DNA of 64,000 nt, taken from contig NZ_AQWP01000005.1 of the NCBI RefSeq assembly GCF_000375585.1, positions 310,001 through 374,000 on the forward strand. The letters are read 5' to 3'. This document shows, in pieces, positions 18,577 through 26,792 of the stretch (position 1 is its first letter; the number at the start of each line of letters is the position of its first letter). The position numbers and the translations under genes were made by a program. The DNA is from Sinorhizobium meliloti 4H41. Its GTDB lineage: Bacteria > Pseudomonadota > Alphaproteobacteria > Rhizobiales > Rhizobiaceae. Under the pieces are notes generated by a model that made no database searches, was not told the DNA's origin, and worked only from the letters and a program-made list of their open reading frames with translations.

Positions 18577-19359
18577 CTACCGTGCCCCGAGTTCGCTGAG
18601 CCGCTGTTCAGCGGTGGGCGGCAACGGCAGGTGCGGATTGGCCCGCACGGTTTCGATGAGGAGGTCGTCGCTCGCAGCCTCGGTAACTTCCACCAGCTTC
18701 GCCAGGAATGCGTCCGGATCCAGCCCGGCCTCGATCGGCGGGAGGACACGCACCTTGAAGTGGCCAGGGAAACGGAGGAACTTGCGCCGCGGCCAGAACA
18801 GCCCCGGATGCATCGCGACGGGAACCACCGGCACCTGGAGATCCCGATAGAGCCGGGCAATGCCGTATTTGTACTCCGGCGGTGCGCCTGGCGGGCGGCG
18901 CGTCCCCTCGGGATAGATGATCAACTGACGCCCGGTCGCCATCTCGTTTTTCGTGCGGTCCATGACCTCTGTCATCGCCTTGCCGCGCGCGGCGCGGTTC
19001 ACCGGAACCATGCGCTGCTTGACGATGTACCAGCCGAACAGAGGTATCCAGGTGAGTTCCCGCTTGAGAATATAGAAGGGATCGTCGAGCCAGGGCAGAA
19101 GCGCATAGGCATCCCAGAAGGACTGATGCTTCGGCGCGAAGATGTAGGCGCCCTTCGGAATGTTCTCGAGGCCCTCGATCTCGAAGGTCGTACCGACGAT
19201 CTTCGCGAGCAGCCAATGGTTGCTGCGCGCCCAGTTCTTGGGCACGAACCAGGCCGTCTTGCGCGGCACAAGGAAATAGAACGGCGTCAGCACGATCATC
19301 TGCACGATCAGGTTAACGTAGAAGACCAGATTGAAGAGGATCGAACGCAGGATGATCAT
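18577..19359 (-). CDS. plsC: 1-acyl-sn-glycerol-3-phosphate acyltransferase
   Basis: 260 aa from ATG 19359, which has GAGAG 8 nt upstream; a longer reading from 19395 would add a His/Pro-rich stretch and is less likely. An N-terminal hydrophobic region (residues 1-31) precedes the acyltransferase motif HQSFWD at 78-83 and the glycerol-phosphate-binding IIYPEGTRRPPG. It acylates lysophosphatidate to phosphatidate in the inner membrane. Last gene of the co-oriented run ftsE-ftsX-ydcF-plsC, tying phospholipid supply to division genes. Confidence 0.92.
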   Translation of the reverse strand: MIILRSILFNLVFYVNLIVQMIVLTPFYFLVPRKTAWFVPKNWARSNHWLLAKIVGTTFEIEGLENIPKGAYIFAPKHQSFWDAYALLPWLDDPFYILKRELTWIPLFGWYIVKQRMVPVNRAARGKAMTEVMDRTKNEMATGRQLIIYPEGTRRPPGAPPEYKYGIARLYRDLQVPVVPVAMHPGLFWPRRKFLRFPGHFKVRVLPPIEAGLDPDAFLAKLVEVTEAASDDLLIETVRANPHLPLPPTAEQRLSELGAR

Positions 19360-19461
19360 CAGGCAGACTCTCGGGTGCGGGTGCGGGTGCGCCACGCTGC
19401 CTACACGAATATGCGGCGGAGGAAAACAGCCTCGCGACGGGAGCGCCTTTCTCCGGCGGCG

Positions 19462-20190
19462 CTATTGCCCGGCCGGCGCAACAGGCAAGGGCTCCGTCCT
19501 GAGGCCGTTCGTCCAGCGGGCGCCCATCACATCGCGCAGCGAGGCGACGGAGTATTTTCCGTATTCGAGCAGAATGGCCTTCAGCACCAGCGGATTGCGC
19601 AGCCAGTTGGTCGTCTTGAGATCCGAATTGACGACCGGGTAGGCAATGAATTCGGTTTCGGGCCTGGCGCGGCGCAGTTCGAGCAGGCTGCGCGGCATGT
19701 GGTAATTGTTCGTCACCACGAGGATCGTCCGATAACCTCGGTTGCGGATCCACTGCGAGGTTTCGGTGGCGTTGCCGATCGTATCGATCGCCGCACGACC
19801 GATATCGACGCAGCATTTGAACAGGTCGGCGGAACTCTGCGTATTGCGCCGGATCTGGCTTCGTGTCGTCGACGGATGAACACCGGAAATCAAGAGCCGC
19901 TTGCCGGCGCCGAGTTTCAGGAGATCGACAGCCTGGTCTATTCGCTGGAAGCCGCCGGTCAGCACGACGATCGCATCCGCTTTCGGAGTGGCAGGCGGCT
20001 GCAGCGAAGCGACGGTGTCGGCGAATTGCAGGAAGCCGGCGATGAATATGGTGAGAAAGGCGAGCAGCACGAAGAAGCCGCGGCGCAGCACTTTGCGCAA
20101 CAGGCTGCGGGACTGGCGACGGCGCGCGGCCCTCTCCAGCCATTTGCCCCTTTCGGCCATCCCGCTCCCGCGTAGTTCTCCCGCCTTCAT
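19462..20190 (-). CDS. YdcF/SanA-type DUF218 membrane protein
   Basis: 242 aa from ATG 20190 (alternatives ATG 20160 and 20244). One N-terminal membrane helix (FFVLLAFLTIFIAGFLQFAD) and a DUF218 domain with ADAIVVLTGGFQRIDQAVDL, LLISGVHP and TILVVTNNYHMPRSLLELRR. SanA/YdcF proteins affect envelope barrier function; the enzymatic activity is unknown. It lies 75 bp after ftsX and 102 bp before plsC on the same strand. Confidence 0.85.
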   Translation of the reverse strand: MKAGELRGSGMAERGKWLERAARRRQSRSLLRKVLRRGFFVLLAFLTIFIAGFLQFADTVASLQPPATPKADAIVVLTGGFQRIDQAVDLLKLGAGKRLLISGVHPSTTRSQIRRNTQSSADLFKCCVDIGRAAIDTIGNATETSQWIRNRGYRTILVVTNNYHMPRSLLELRRARPETEFIAYPVVNSDLKTTNWLRNPLVLKAILLEYGKYSVASLRDVMGARWTNGLRTEPLPVAPAGQ

Positions 20191-20265
20191 GATTCCCATC
20201 ACATAGCCGCAGATTGCGGCAGGGAATAGATCGATTGCGGGCAATTCATGGTCTTCCGGCCGATT

Positions 20266-21282
20266 TCAACCCTGAAAGGTGTCGGTCCGGCCCGGATCGG
20301 ATCGGATAAGGTCGATTTCGTAGATGGTCCGCATGACTGTAAGGCGCGCCGTCAAGGTCGTCAGCAGGGCAATCACGACGATAATGGCGAAGATGCCGAG
20401 ATAGCCGGTGTAACCGATGGCGAAGGTACCGAACAGAGCGGTCGCCTGATCCGTTTCAGGGGTTGCAAGCGTCTGCGACTGCCAGAAGCTCGCCAGCGCA
20501 AAGGAGAGCGCAGCGAGAAGGCCGCCGGCGCCGGCGCCCTTAAGACTGATTCGGAGAAAGTGCTTCTGGAATTCGGCGGCGACGAAACTCGCTTCCGCCC
20601 CGACGAAATGCAGGACCTCGACGATATGACGGTTGCCGGAAAGGGCGCCGCGGGTGGCGAAAACCACCGTCAGCACCATTGCGGAGAAGACCAGTACCAG
20701 GACGCCGGTGCCGATCATCGTGGTCGTGCTCGCCATCGCAACCAGGCGATCGACCCAGGTGCGGTGATCATCGAGAAAGGCCTGCGGGATCGTTTCGGTG
20801 AGCGCCTTTCGCATCGCGGCGAAATCGGGGGGATTGCTCTCGTCGATCGTGATGACGACGAGCCGCGGCACGGGCAGTTCGTTCAGGTCGAGTCCACCAC
20901 CGAGCCACGGTTCCAGGAGGCGCGCGGTCGCAGCGCGGTCGATGATCGTGCCGCCTGTAGTGCCGTTGAAGGTCAGGGCCAGATCACGGGCGTCGGCGAG
21001 AGCCCTCTCCATGTCGAGGTTGTCGTCCGGCTTGATCTGGATGGTGATCTCGCGGGAGATCTGCGATTGCCAGCTCTGGGCGGTCGCGCGCACCATGCTG
21101 ACGCCGCCGAGGGTCAGGCAGGCCAGAAAGGACATGATGGCGATGACGCACATGAGCGCGTGGCCGGAAACGTTGGCCGAAGGCACGATCGGCCCCGTCG
21201 GGCGCACGCGCATCTCGCTGCGACGCTGCTGTTGTTGCGGCGGAGGGGTAGGCTCGCGGCGGGCAACGCGGTTCTCATTCAT
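20266..21282 (-). CDS. ftsX: Cell division protein FtsX
   Basis: 338 aa, membrane partner of FtsE. A Pro/Gln/Arg-rich cytosolic N-terminus precedes the first helix (VIAMSFLACLTLGGVSMVRA), then a large periplasmic loop and three C-terminal helices, e.g. GTGVLVLVFSAMVLTVVFAT. FtsEX is a type VII ABC-like machine that couples division to activation of peptidoglycan hydrolases through EnvC-type partners. The start overlaps the 3' end of ftsE by 8 bp. Confidence 0.93.
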   Translation of the reverse strand: MNENRVARREPTPPPQQQQRRSEMRVRPTGPIVPSANVSGHALMCVIAIMSFLACLTLGGVSMVRATAQSWQSQISREITIQIKPDDNLDMERALADARDLALTFNGTTGGTIIDRAATARLLEPWLGGGLDLNELPVPRLVVITIDESNPPDFAAMRKALTETIPQAFLDDHRTWVDRLVAMASTTTMIGTGVLVLVFSAMVLTVVFATRGALSGNRHIVEVLHFVGAEASFVAAEFQKHFLRISLKGAGAGGLLAALSFALASFWQSQTLATPETDQATALFGTFAIGYTGYLGIFAIIVVIALLTTLTARLTVMRTIYEIDLIRSDPGRTDTFQG

Positions 21283-21934
21283 AGATGTCGAGCCGTCCCT
21301 GTGACAGGATCATGCGCCGGGCCTCGACCTGATCCATCAAGGACAGGTCGTGCGTGGCGATCACCACCGCGGTCCCGAGCCGATTGAGTTCCATGAAGAG
21401 ATTGAGCAATCGGCGCGCCATAGGCGGATCGACGTTGCCGGTCGGCTCGTCGGCAAGCAGGATCTCCGGCCGGTCGATCAGCGCCCGTGCGATGGCGGCG
21501 CGCTGCTTCTCGCCGCCGGAGAGCACGGGCGGCAGCACATTGATGCGCTCGCCGAGTCCGACCCATTTAAGGAGTTCGAGCACGTCGGAACGGTAGCTCG
21601 ACTCCTCCTTGCCGCGGACCCGGAGCGGCAGGGCGACGTTTTCATAGGTCGTCAGGTGGTCGAGCAGGCGAAAGTCCTGGAAGACGATGCCGACCCGACG
21701 GCGCAGCATCGGAAACTCCTCACGGGGAATGGAGGAGATGTTGCGGTCGAACATGCGGATGAGGCCGCGCGTCGGCTTGAGCGACAGGAAGAGGAGGCGG
21801 AGCAGCGTCGTCTTGCCGGCGCCTGACGGACCGGTGAGGAATTGGAAGGAACGGCGCGGGATATCGAATGTCAGGTCCCGGAGGATCTCCGGTCCCATGC
21901 CATAGCGCAAGCCGACGTTTTCAAAATGAATCAA
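21275..21934 (-). CDS. ftsE: Cell division ATP-binding protein FtsE
   Basis: 219 aa, the standard FtsE length, from TTG 21934 so that the product begins (M)IHFENVGLRYG as in the family. A reading to TTG 21970 would add 12 unconserved residues. Walker A GPSGAGKTT, signature LSGGEKQRAAIARAL and Walker B ILLADEPTGNVDP are all present. It is the nucleotide-binding half of FtsEX. The upstream intergenic region contains CtrA-type sites (22133-22200). Confidence 0.93.
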   Translation of the reverse strand: MIHFENVGLRYGMGPEILRDLTFDIPRRSFQFLTGPSGAGKTTLLRLLFLSLKPTRGLIRMFDRNISSIPREEFPMLRRRVGIVFQDFRLLDHLTTYENVALPLRVRGKEESSYRSDVLELLKWVGLGERINVLPPVLSGGEKQRAAIARALIDRPEILLADEPTGNVDPPMARRLLNLFMELNRLGTAVVIATHDLSLMDQVEARRMILSQGRLDIYE

Positions 21935-22132
21935 TGGGACAGCCCAGTCTCTCGTCACGACCCTCGCCAAATCCGCCGAAGGCCGGATTATCGCAGCTCC
22001 ACCCGTCTATCAGATGCGCGACGGGCGGTGAAGCACTTGAAGCACCGCATGTCTGCCTGCACCGGCTCCGAATTCAGGAACATGCAGTAGGACTGCGCTT
22101 CTGCCAAGGCAAAACCGTGCGTGACACCATGG

Positions 22133-22148
22133 TTAAGCAAGGGTTAAC
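22133..22148. promoter_or_regulatory. Full CtrA-type binding site
   Basis: TTAAGCAAGGGTTAAC fits TTAA-N7-TTAAC exactly, the site bound by the cell-cycle regulator CtrA. It lies between the divergent ftsE (start 21934) and the 22324 membrane-protein gene. It is about 200 bp from ftsE and 176 bp from the other start, so which promoter it controls is open. Confidence 0.65.
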
Positions 22149-22192
22149 GTTCCATGAAAAGACGCCGCTTTCGCGGCCTCGTTTTCAAAAGA

Positions 22193-22200
22193 TTAACCAT
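22193..22200. promoter_or_regulatory. CtrA half-site TTAACCAT
   Basis: TTAACCAT, the second recognised form of CtrA site, 45 bp from the full site at 22133-22148 and 124 bp upstream of ATG 22324. Alone it would be weak evidence; the pair is more convincing. The rest of the 389-bp gap 21935-22323 shows no gene. Confidence 0.45.
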
Positions 22201-22323
22201 TTCGGTTTACGTCTCGTCAGGATTCGAAGCAATGCCTTGCATCCATCGCGGATGGCATGTGCATCGAGCGAAGACGTACGGCGCTGCAGGCAAGACGTCC
22301 GGCGCCGCGTTCGGGGAGCGCCC

Positions 22324-22734
22324 ATGCAGGCATTTCGCGCAAAGACCGCGGGCATCGACCTCATTCCACCGGAGCGCGCCTCGCGTTCGAGCGCCGCTCA
22401 GCCGAGGCGCCTCGACTATATCGATGTCGAGTTCGAAACGGTTGCGCCGACCGCACGGCGCAGCCCGTATCCGGTGTTCAACGACAACCGCCGGGCCGGC
22501 GCCCGGCCGAAGGCCGGCGCGGCGACCGCTCCGGGAATGCGGAGTGCAGCACGGCGGATCCTGGTCGCGGCCGGGACCAGGATCGATGCGATGTCGCCCC
22601 GGCGCTTTGCCGGCCTGGCCGCCTTTCTCGGACTTACGGTTTTCCTGCTGATCGCCGGTTTCGGCGGCGACGGACGGGCCGACATGCACCCGCTGCCGAT
22701 GGAGGGCGGAAAAGGCGGTGCTTCCGATCGCTGA
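22324..22734 (+). CDS. Hypothetical single-pass membrane protein
   Basis: 136 aa. The first 90 residues are basic and low in structure (KTAGIDLIPPERASRSSA, YIDVEFETVAPTARRSPYPV), followed by one membrane helix (about 98-115, GLAAFLGLTVFLLIAGFGGD) and a short periplasmic tail. Not recognised. An Arg/Pro-rich cytosolic segment with a single C-terminal helix is compatible with a regulatory or anchoring role. It sits behind the CtrA-type sites and 63 bp before hpt. ATG 22324 has no strong Shine-Dalgarno. Confidence 0.6.
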   Translation: MQAFRAKTAGIDLIPPERASRSSAAQPRRLDYIDVEFETVAPTARRSPYPVFNDNRRAGARPKAGAATAPGMRSAARRILVAAGTRIDAMSPRRFAGLAAFLGLTVFLLIAGFGGDGRADMHPLPMEGGKGGASDR

Positions 22735-22797
22735 ATGTGCTAAGCGCGGCTGAAGAAGGGAAGGCCGGTGTTCTTCCTTGCGAATGGAGATACCCGT

Positions 22798-23343
22798 ATG
22801 CCCGTCGTCCGCGGCAAGAATATCGAAGTCCTCTACAGCGCCGAAACCATTGCGGCGAGAAATCAGGAAATGGCCGGCGATATCGTTCGCGGGCCGCACA
22901 AGGATCTCCTGGTCATCTCGATCCTGAAGGGCTCCTTCATCTTCGCGGCCGATCTGATCCGCGCCATGCATGCGGCAGGCCTTGCTCCGGAGGTCGAGTT
23001 CATCACGCTTTCGAGCTACGGAACCGGGACCGAATCCAAGGGCGTCAAGATCACCAAGGATATCGACAGCGACGTGCGTGATCGCGACGTACTCCTCATC
23101 GACGACATTCTGGAGTCCGGCCGCACCCTTCGTTTCGCCAAGGACCTGCTCCTGGAGCGCGGCGCACGAAACGTCACGATCGCGGTATTGCTCGACAAGC
23201 GGGTGAAGCGCCGCGTCGATCTCGAAGCGGACTATGTCGGCTTCGAATGCCCGGATCATTTCGTGGTCGGCTACGGAATGGATGTGGCCTACGCGTTCCG
23301 CGAACTGCCGTTCGTCGGGGTTGTGACCGGCGACGCAACGTAA
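22798..23343 (+). CDS. hpt: Hypoxanthine phosphoribosyltransferase
   Basis: 181 aa, usual for Hpt. The PRPP-binding motif is VLLIDDILESGRTL and the ISILKGSFIFAADLIR and SSYGTGTESKGV segments are in family order. It salvages hypoxanthine and guanine to IMP and GMP. ATG 22798 has GGAG at 22786-22789; a longer in-frame reading from 22768 lacks family similarity. Confidence 0.95.
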   Translation: MPVVRGKNIEVLYSAETIAARNQEMAGDIVRGPHKDLLVISILKGSFIFAADLIRAMHAAGLAPEVEFITLSSYGTGTESKGVKITKDIDSDVRDRDVLLIDDILESGRTLRFAKDLLLERGARNVTIAVLLDKRVKRRVDLEADYVGFECPDHFVVGYGMDVAYAFRELPFVGVVTGDAT

Positions 23344-23566
23344 CCGGGCGCGCCGTTTCTGTCGTGGCCCCATCACGGGGGATCGTTCCGGCGCGCTGAA
23401 TGATTAAAATGCCTCCTATCGCGTTTACCGGAATCAAACGAAAAGCTGTTTGTTTGAAAGACGTATCGCGGTCGCATGAGGCGGCGGACGATACGCAGAT
23501 CCAATGGAGCGTCAATGGCATCCAATCGCCGCGCCGCTCCCCGCAGAAATAATACGGGAGGCCATG

Positions 23567-23926
23567 ATGGCGAAAATCCTGATCACCGAGGATGAAGACG
23601 GCCTGCGCTCGTTCGTGGCGCGCGCGTTGCGGCTCGACGGGCACGAAACGGTTGAAGCCGGGGACGGAGCCGATGGGCTTGCCTGCCTTCGCGATCAGCC
23701 GTTCGATCTCTTGCTATCCGATATCCGGATGCCGGTCATGGACGGCATCGAGCTTGCGCATCAGGCGTCCGCTGCCTTTCCGGCATTGAAAATCCTGTTG
23801 ATGACCGGCTACGCCGAGCAACGCGAGCGTGCCGACGACCTCTCCGGCAAGGTCGTCGACGTCATCGAGAAGCCATTTTCACTGCCCGACATTCGCAAGG
23901 CCGTCGCGCTCGCGCTGGCCGCCTGA
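23567..23926 (+). CDS. cpdR: CpdR-like single-domain response regulator
   Basis: 119 aa stand-alone receiver. Acidic pocket EDED at 8-11, phospho-acceptor Asp52 in LSDIRMPVMDG, the Thr in LLMTGYAE and the Lys in IEKPFSLPDI. Length and the opening MAKILITEDEDGLRSF match CpdR, the adaptor that, when unphosphorylated, primes ClpXP to degrade CtrA-pathway substrates. Sinorhizobium has two copies; the hpt neighbourhood suggests this is CpdR2, recalled not searched. ATG 23567 has GGGAG 6 nt upstream. Confidence 0.85.
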   Translation: MAKILITEDEDGLRSFVARALRLDGHETVEAGDGADGLACLRDQPFDLLLSDIRMPVMDGIELAHQASAAFPALKILLMTGYAEQRERADDLSGKVVDVIEKPFSLPDIRKAVALALAA

Positions 23927-23946
23927 CGCCGTTCGTAAACTTTTGA

Positions 23947-24000
23947 TGCGGGACGCGGGAAGAGGGGCTTCGGAGAGGCCGCGCGACCCCACGTCCCGCA
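23947..24000. terminator. Stem-loop between convergent cpdR and DUF4175 genes
   Basis: TGCGGGACG (23947-23955) pairs perfectly with CGTCCCGCA (23992-24000), with GC-rich partly paired sequence between. It lies 20 bp after the cpdR stop and 6 bp after the convergent gene's stop, so it can serve both directions. Confidence 0.6.
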
Positions 24001-24006
24001 GACCCA

Positions 24007-26652
24007 TTATCGCATGTCGAGCAGCCGCTCGAGATACTGCCGCTCCAGTTCCGGCGACAGGCTGTCACCCAACTTGCGACGGATCTCTTCGAGAATCTGG
24101 CGGGCGCGCTGCGTGTCGATTTCGTCGGGCACCTTGACCTGATCGCCGAAATCGGGACCGGCGTTCTGCTGTCGGCGGCCGAGGGGGTCACGTCCGTTCT
24201 GACCATATTGCGGAACGCCTTGTCCGGGACCTTGTCCCTGTCCCTGGGCTTGCATCTGGTTCATCATGTCCTGCGCTCCCTCGCGCAGGGCCTGCAGGGC
24301 CCGGCCCTGGCTGCCGACCGCCTGCTCGCCCTGGCCCTTCCCGAGAGCGCCGGCGGCACCTTCCATCTCGCGCTGCGCCTGACCGAAGCCCTTGCCGGGT
24401 TTGATGCCCAAATTCTCGAGACCCTTCTGCAGGTCGCCGAGTTGCTTGCCAAGCGATTCCTGCTGCTCTCTCAATTGCTTGAGAGCTTCCCTCAATTGCT
24501 CGGCGGTCATATCGTCCATGGGGTTGGGTTGGCCGTTGGGGTCACTCCGCTGCCCCGGATCCTGCGGCATGTCCTGTCCGAAGAGTTCCTCGTCCTCGCC
24601 TTCGAGCGGATCGCCGCGCTGCATCCGGTCGCGTAGTGCCTGGTCCAGTTTGAAAGTTTCGTCCATCAGCTGCTGCTGCCGCTGCATAAGCTCGCCGAGC
24701 TTGTCCATCTGCTGCCGCATGGCGTTGTTCTGCTCGCCCATCTGCTGCATGCGTCCGGCCTGGAGATTGTTCATCATTCTCTGCAGTTCGGAAAGCATCT
24801 GCCGCGCCTGATCGCGCGCGCCGGAGCGGGCCAGATTTTCGATCTGGTCCATCATCTTCTGCAGATCCTGCTGGCGCAGCACGTTGTTCATCTCAGGATT
24901 GGCGGCGACGGCGGGGTTCTTCGCGGCCTGCTCGGCGAGCGCCCGCATATATTCCTGCATCGCCTGGCGAAGCTCGTCCATCAGCCGGGCGATTTCCTCG
25001 TCCGAGGCGTTACGTTCGAGCGCGTCCGACAGCGCCTGCTGCGCGTCGCGCAGCCGCCGGTCAGCGAGCGACAGGTCACCGTCCTCGATGCCGAGCGCGA
25101 TTTCCCACAGGTGGTCGGCGGCGTCGCGAAGCATGTCGTCGTTCCGGGCGAGCTGCATGCGCGTGCGTGCCGATTTCAGCAGCAGGAAGTGGGTGGCATT
25201 GGGAATCGTCTCCTCGGGATAAAGCGTCAGCGCATCGTTGAGATCGATCGCGCGCGGCAACTGGTTGGCGTCGAGCGCGAAGACCTGGCGCTGTTCTGCG
25301 ACGGCAGCGGCGAGGGGTTCGAAGAATCGGCGGGCCGGCAGAACGATCTCCTGCGGCACGCTTCGTCCCTCCTGGCCGGCTGCATCACGAGCGACGAGCG
25401 TGATGCTCACGCGCTTTCCGGCAAGCGGATGCTCACTCAGATTGCGGCTCGTGGTACCCTTTGCTTCACGGGCATTGCGCCGCGGCAGATCGAGGCGATA
25501 TTCGGGAGGGCCGTAGAGCGGATGGGCGTCCTTCGCGGGCTCCTCGATGGGCTTTATCTCGGCCCAGGCCTGCGCGATGCCGTAGTCGTCATGGGCGAGG
25601 TAGCTGATGTCGAGCGCTGCATTGACCGTTGGACGCGGTTCGCCGTCGAAAGCGATGTCGGGCACGCTGTCGGGCGTGATCTTGAAGCTCCAGCTCTGGC
25701 CGCCGACGGAGAGCGTTCCGTCCTTGGCGATCTTGTAAACATGATTGCGGACCGCATTGGGAGTTGCCTGGGGCGTTTCCGGTTTGGCTTTTTCCGGCCC
25801 GGATGTCGTCTCCGCCTTGGCGTCCGACTGAGGGATAACCAAGGGTTCGTCGCCCGCGGCTGCGTAGCTGACCGGTTCCTCGGCCCCGGCGCCGGTTATC
25901 CGGACCGTAAGATCGCTGAACTGAGGTATCGTGATCTGAGGCTTCTCCTGCGGATCCTGCTCCTTGTCCTCGGCCGGGGCCGTCGCGTCCTGTCGACCCG
26001 TAAGAAAGATCGGCGCGCGGCCGGTATAGGCGGGCGGTGTCACCCATGCATCGATACGGATGTCGGCCGTCGCTGCCTCTTGCTCGGGCAGGCGGAAGGC
26101 ATCCGAAACCAGTCCGGCGCGATTCGAATAGGAATAGGCGAAGGCGACGCAGGCAAGGAGGACGGGGACCGCCCTCAGCGCCCACGGGTCATGCCGTGCG
26201 ATATCGGGGCGCGGCAGACCCGTGTCGAGTTCCCTGACCATACGCGCCATACGCGCCTGATGTTCGCGCCAGAGTGCGGCGCCGAACGCGCCCTCCGTCG
26301 CGGGTGCATCTTCCTGAACGCGGATCGCCTGATGCGGCAGCCGGTTGCGCTCCTCCAGCATCCGGTCCGCCTCGGGCGTTTCGGGCCAGCGAATGCGGGT
26401 CAGCGGCAACAGGGAGATGAACAGCCCTATGACGAAAGCGAGAAGAAGGGCGACATGCAGCCAGAACGGCGCAGCCCGAAAGAGGCCGACCCAGCCGGCG
26501 GAGAGAAACAGAAGAACGAGCGAGGCGGGGACGAGCATGCGTGGCAGCAGCTCTTCGGCCAGAAGAACAAAACGGGCGAGGAATCGCTTCGCCGCCAGCA
26601 TCCTGGCGAACGACTGCGGTTTTGGCGTTTCATCCTGCCGGAATTGCGTCAT
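24007..26652 (-). CDS. Large DUF4175 (TIGR02302) membrane protein
   Basis: 881 aa from ATG 26652 with AAGGAAG upstream. Two N-terminal helices (LASLVLLFLSAG-like and FWLHVALLLAFVIGLFISLL) and a third near residue 170, then a long periplasmic part. The C-terminal 350 residues are extraordinarily rich in Gln, Met, Glu and Leu (QQMGEQNNAMRQQMDKLGEL, QMQAQGQGQGPGQGVPQYG), predicted to form coiled coil. This is the alphaproteobacterial TIGR02302 family of unknown function, usually beside lysA. It might be an envelope tether. Confidence 0.88.
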   Translation of the reverse strand: MTQFRQDETPKPQSFARMLAAKRFLARFVLLAEELLPRMLVPASLVLLFLSAGWVGLFRAAPFWLHVALLLAFVIGLFISLLPLTRIRWPETPEADRMLEERNRLPHQAIRVQEDAPATEGAFGAALWREHQARMARMVRELDTGLPRPDIARHDPWALRAVPVLLACVAFAYSYSNRAGLVSDAFRLPEQEAATADIRIDAWVTPPAYTGRAPIFLTGRQDATAPAEDKEQDPQEKPQITIPQFSDLTVRITGAGAEEPVSYAAAGDEPLVIPQSDAKAETTSGPEKAKPETPQATPNAVRNHVYKIAKDGTLSVGGQSWSFKITPDSVPDIAFDGEPRPTVNAALDISYLAHDDYGIAQAWAEIKPIEEPAKDAHPLYGPPEYRLDLPRRNAREAKGTTSRNLSEHPLAGKRVSITLVARDAAGQEGRSVPQEIVLPARRFFEPLAAAVAEQRQVFALDANQLPRAIDLNDALTLYPEETIPNATHFLLLKSARTRMQLARNDDMLRDAADHLWEIALGIEDGDLSLADRRLRDAQQALSDALERNASDEEIARLMDELRQAMQEYMRALAEQAAKNPAVAANPEMNNVLRQQDLQKMMDQIENLARSGARDQARQMLSELQRMMNNLQAGRMQQMGEQNNAMRQQMDKLGELMQRQQQLMDETFKLDQALRDRMQRGDPLEGEDEELFGQDMPQDPGQRSDPNGQPNPMDDMTAEQLREALKQLREQQESLGKQLGDLQKGLENLGIKPGKGFGQAQREMEGAAGALGKGQGEQAVGSQGRALQALREGAQDMMNQMQAQGQGQGPGQGVPQYGQNGRDPLGRRQQNAGPDFGDQVKVPDEIDTQRARQILEEIRRKLGDSLSPELERQYLERLLDMR

Positions 26653-26792
26653 CCGCCGAAACTTCCTTTCGATCCTTCGACCGCAGGGGGTCAACGGTCA
26701 GGATAACATTGTTTGTGGCGAAGACGAGGGCGGCCCGTAAAACAATGCGTGATCGCCGCCGGCGACCCCAATCGTGAAAGCGTCGCTGGAGG

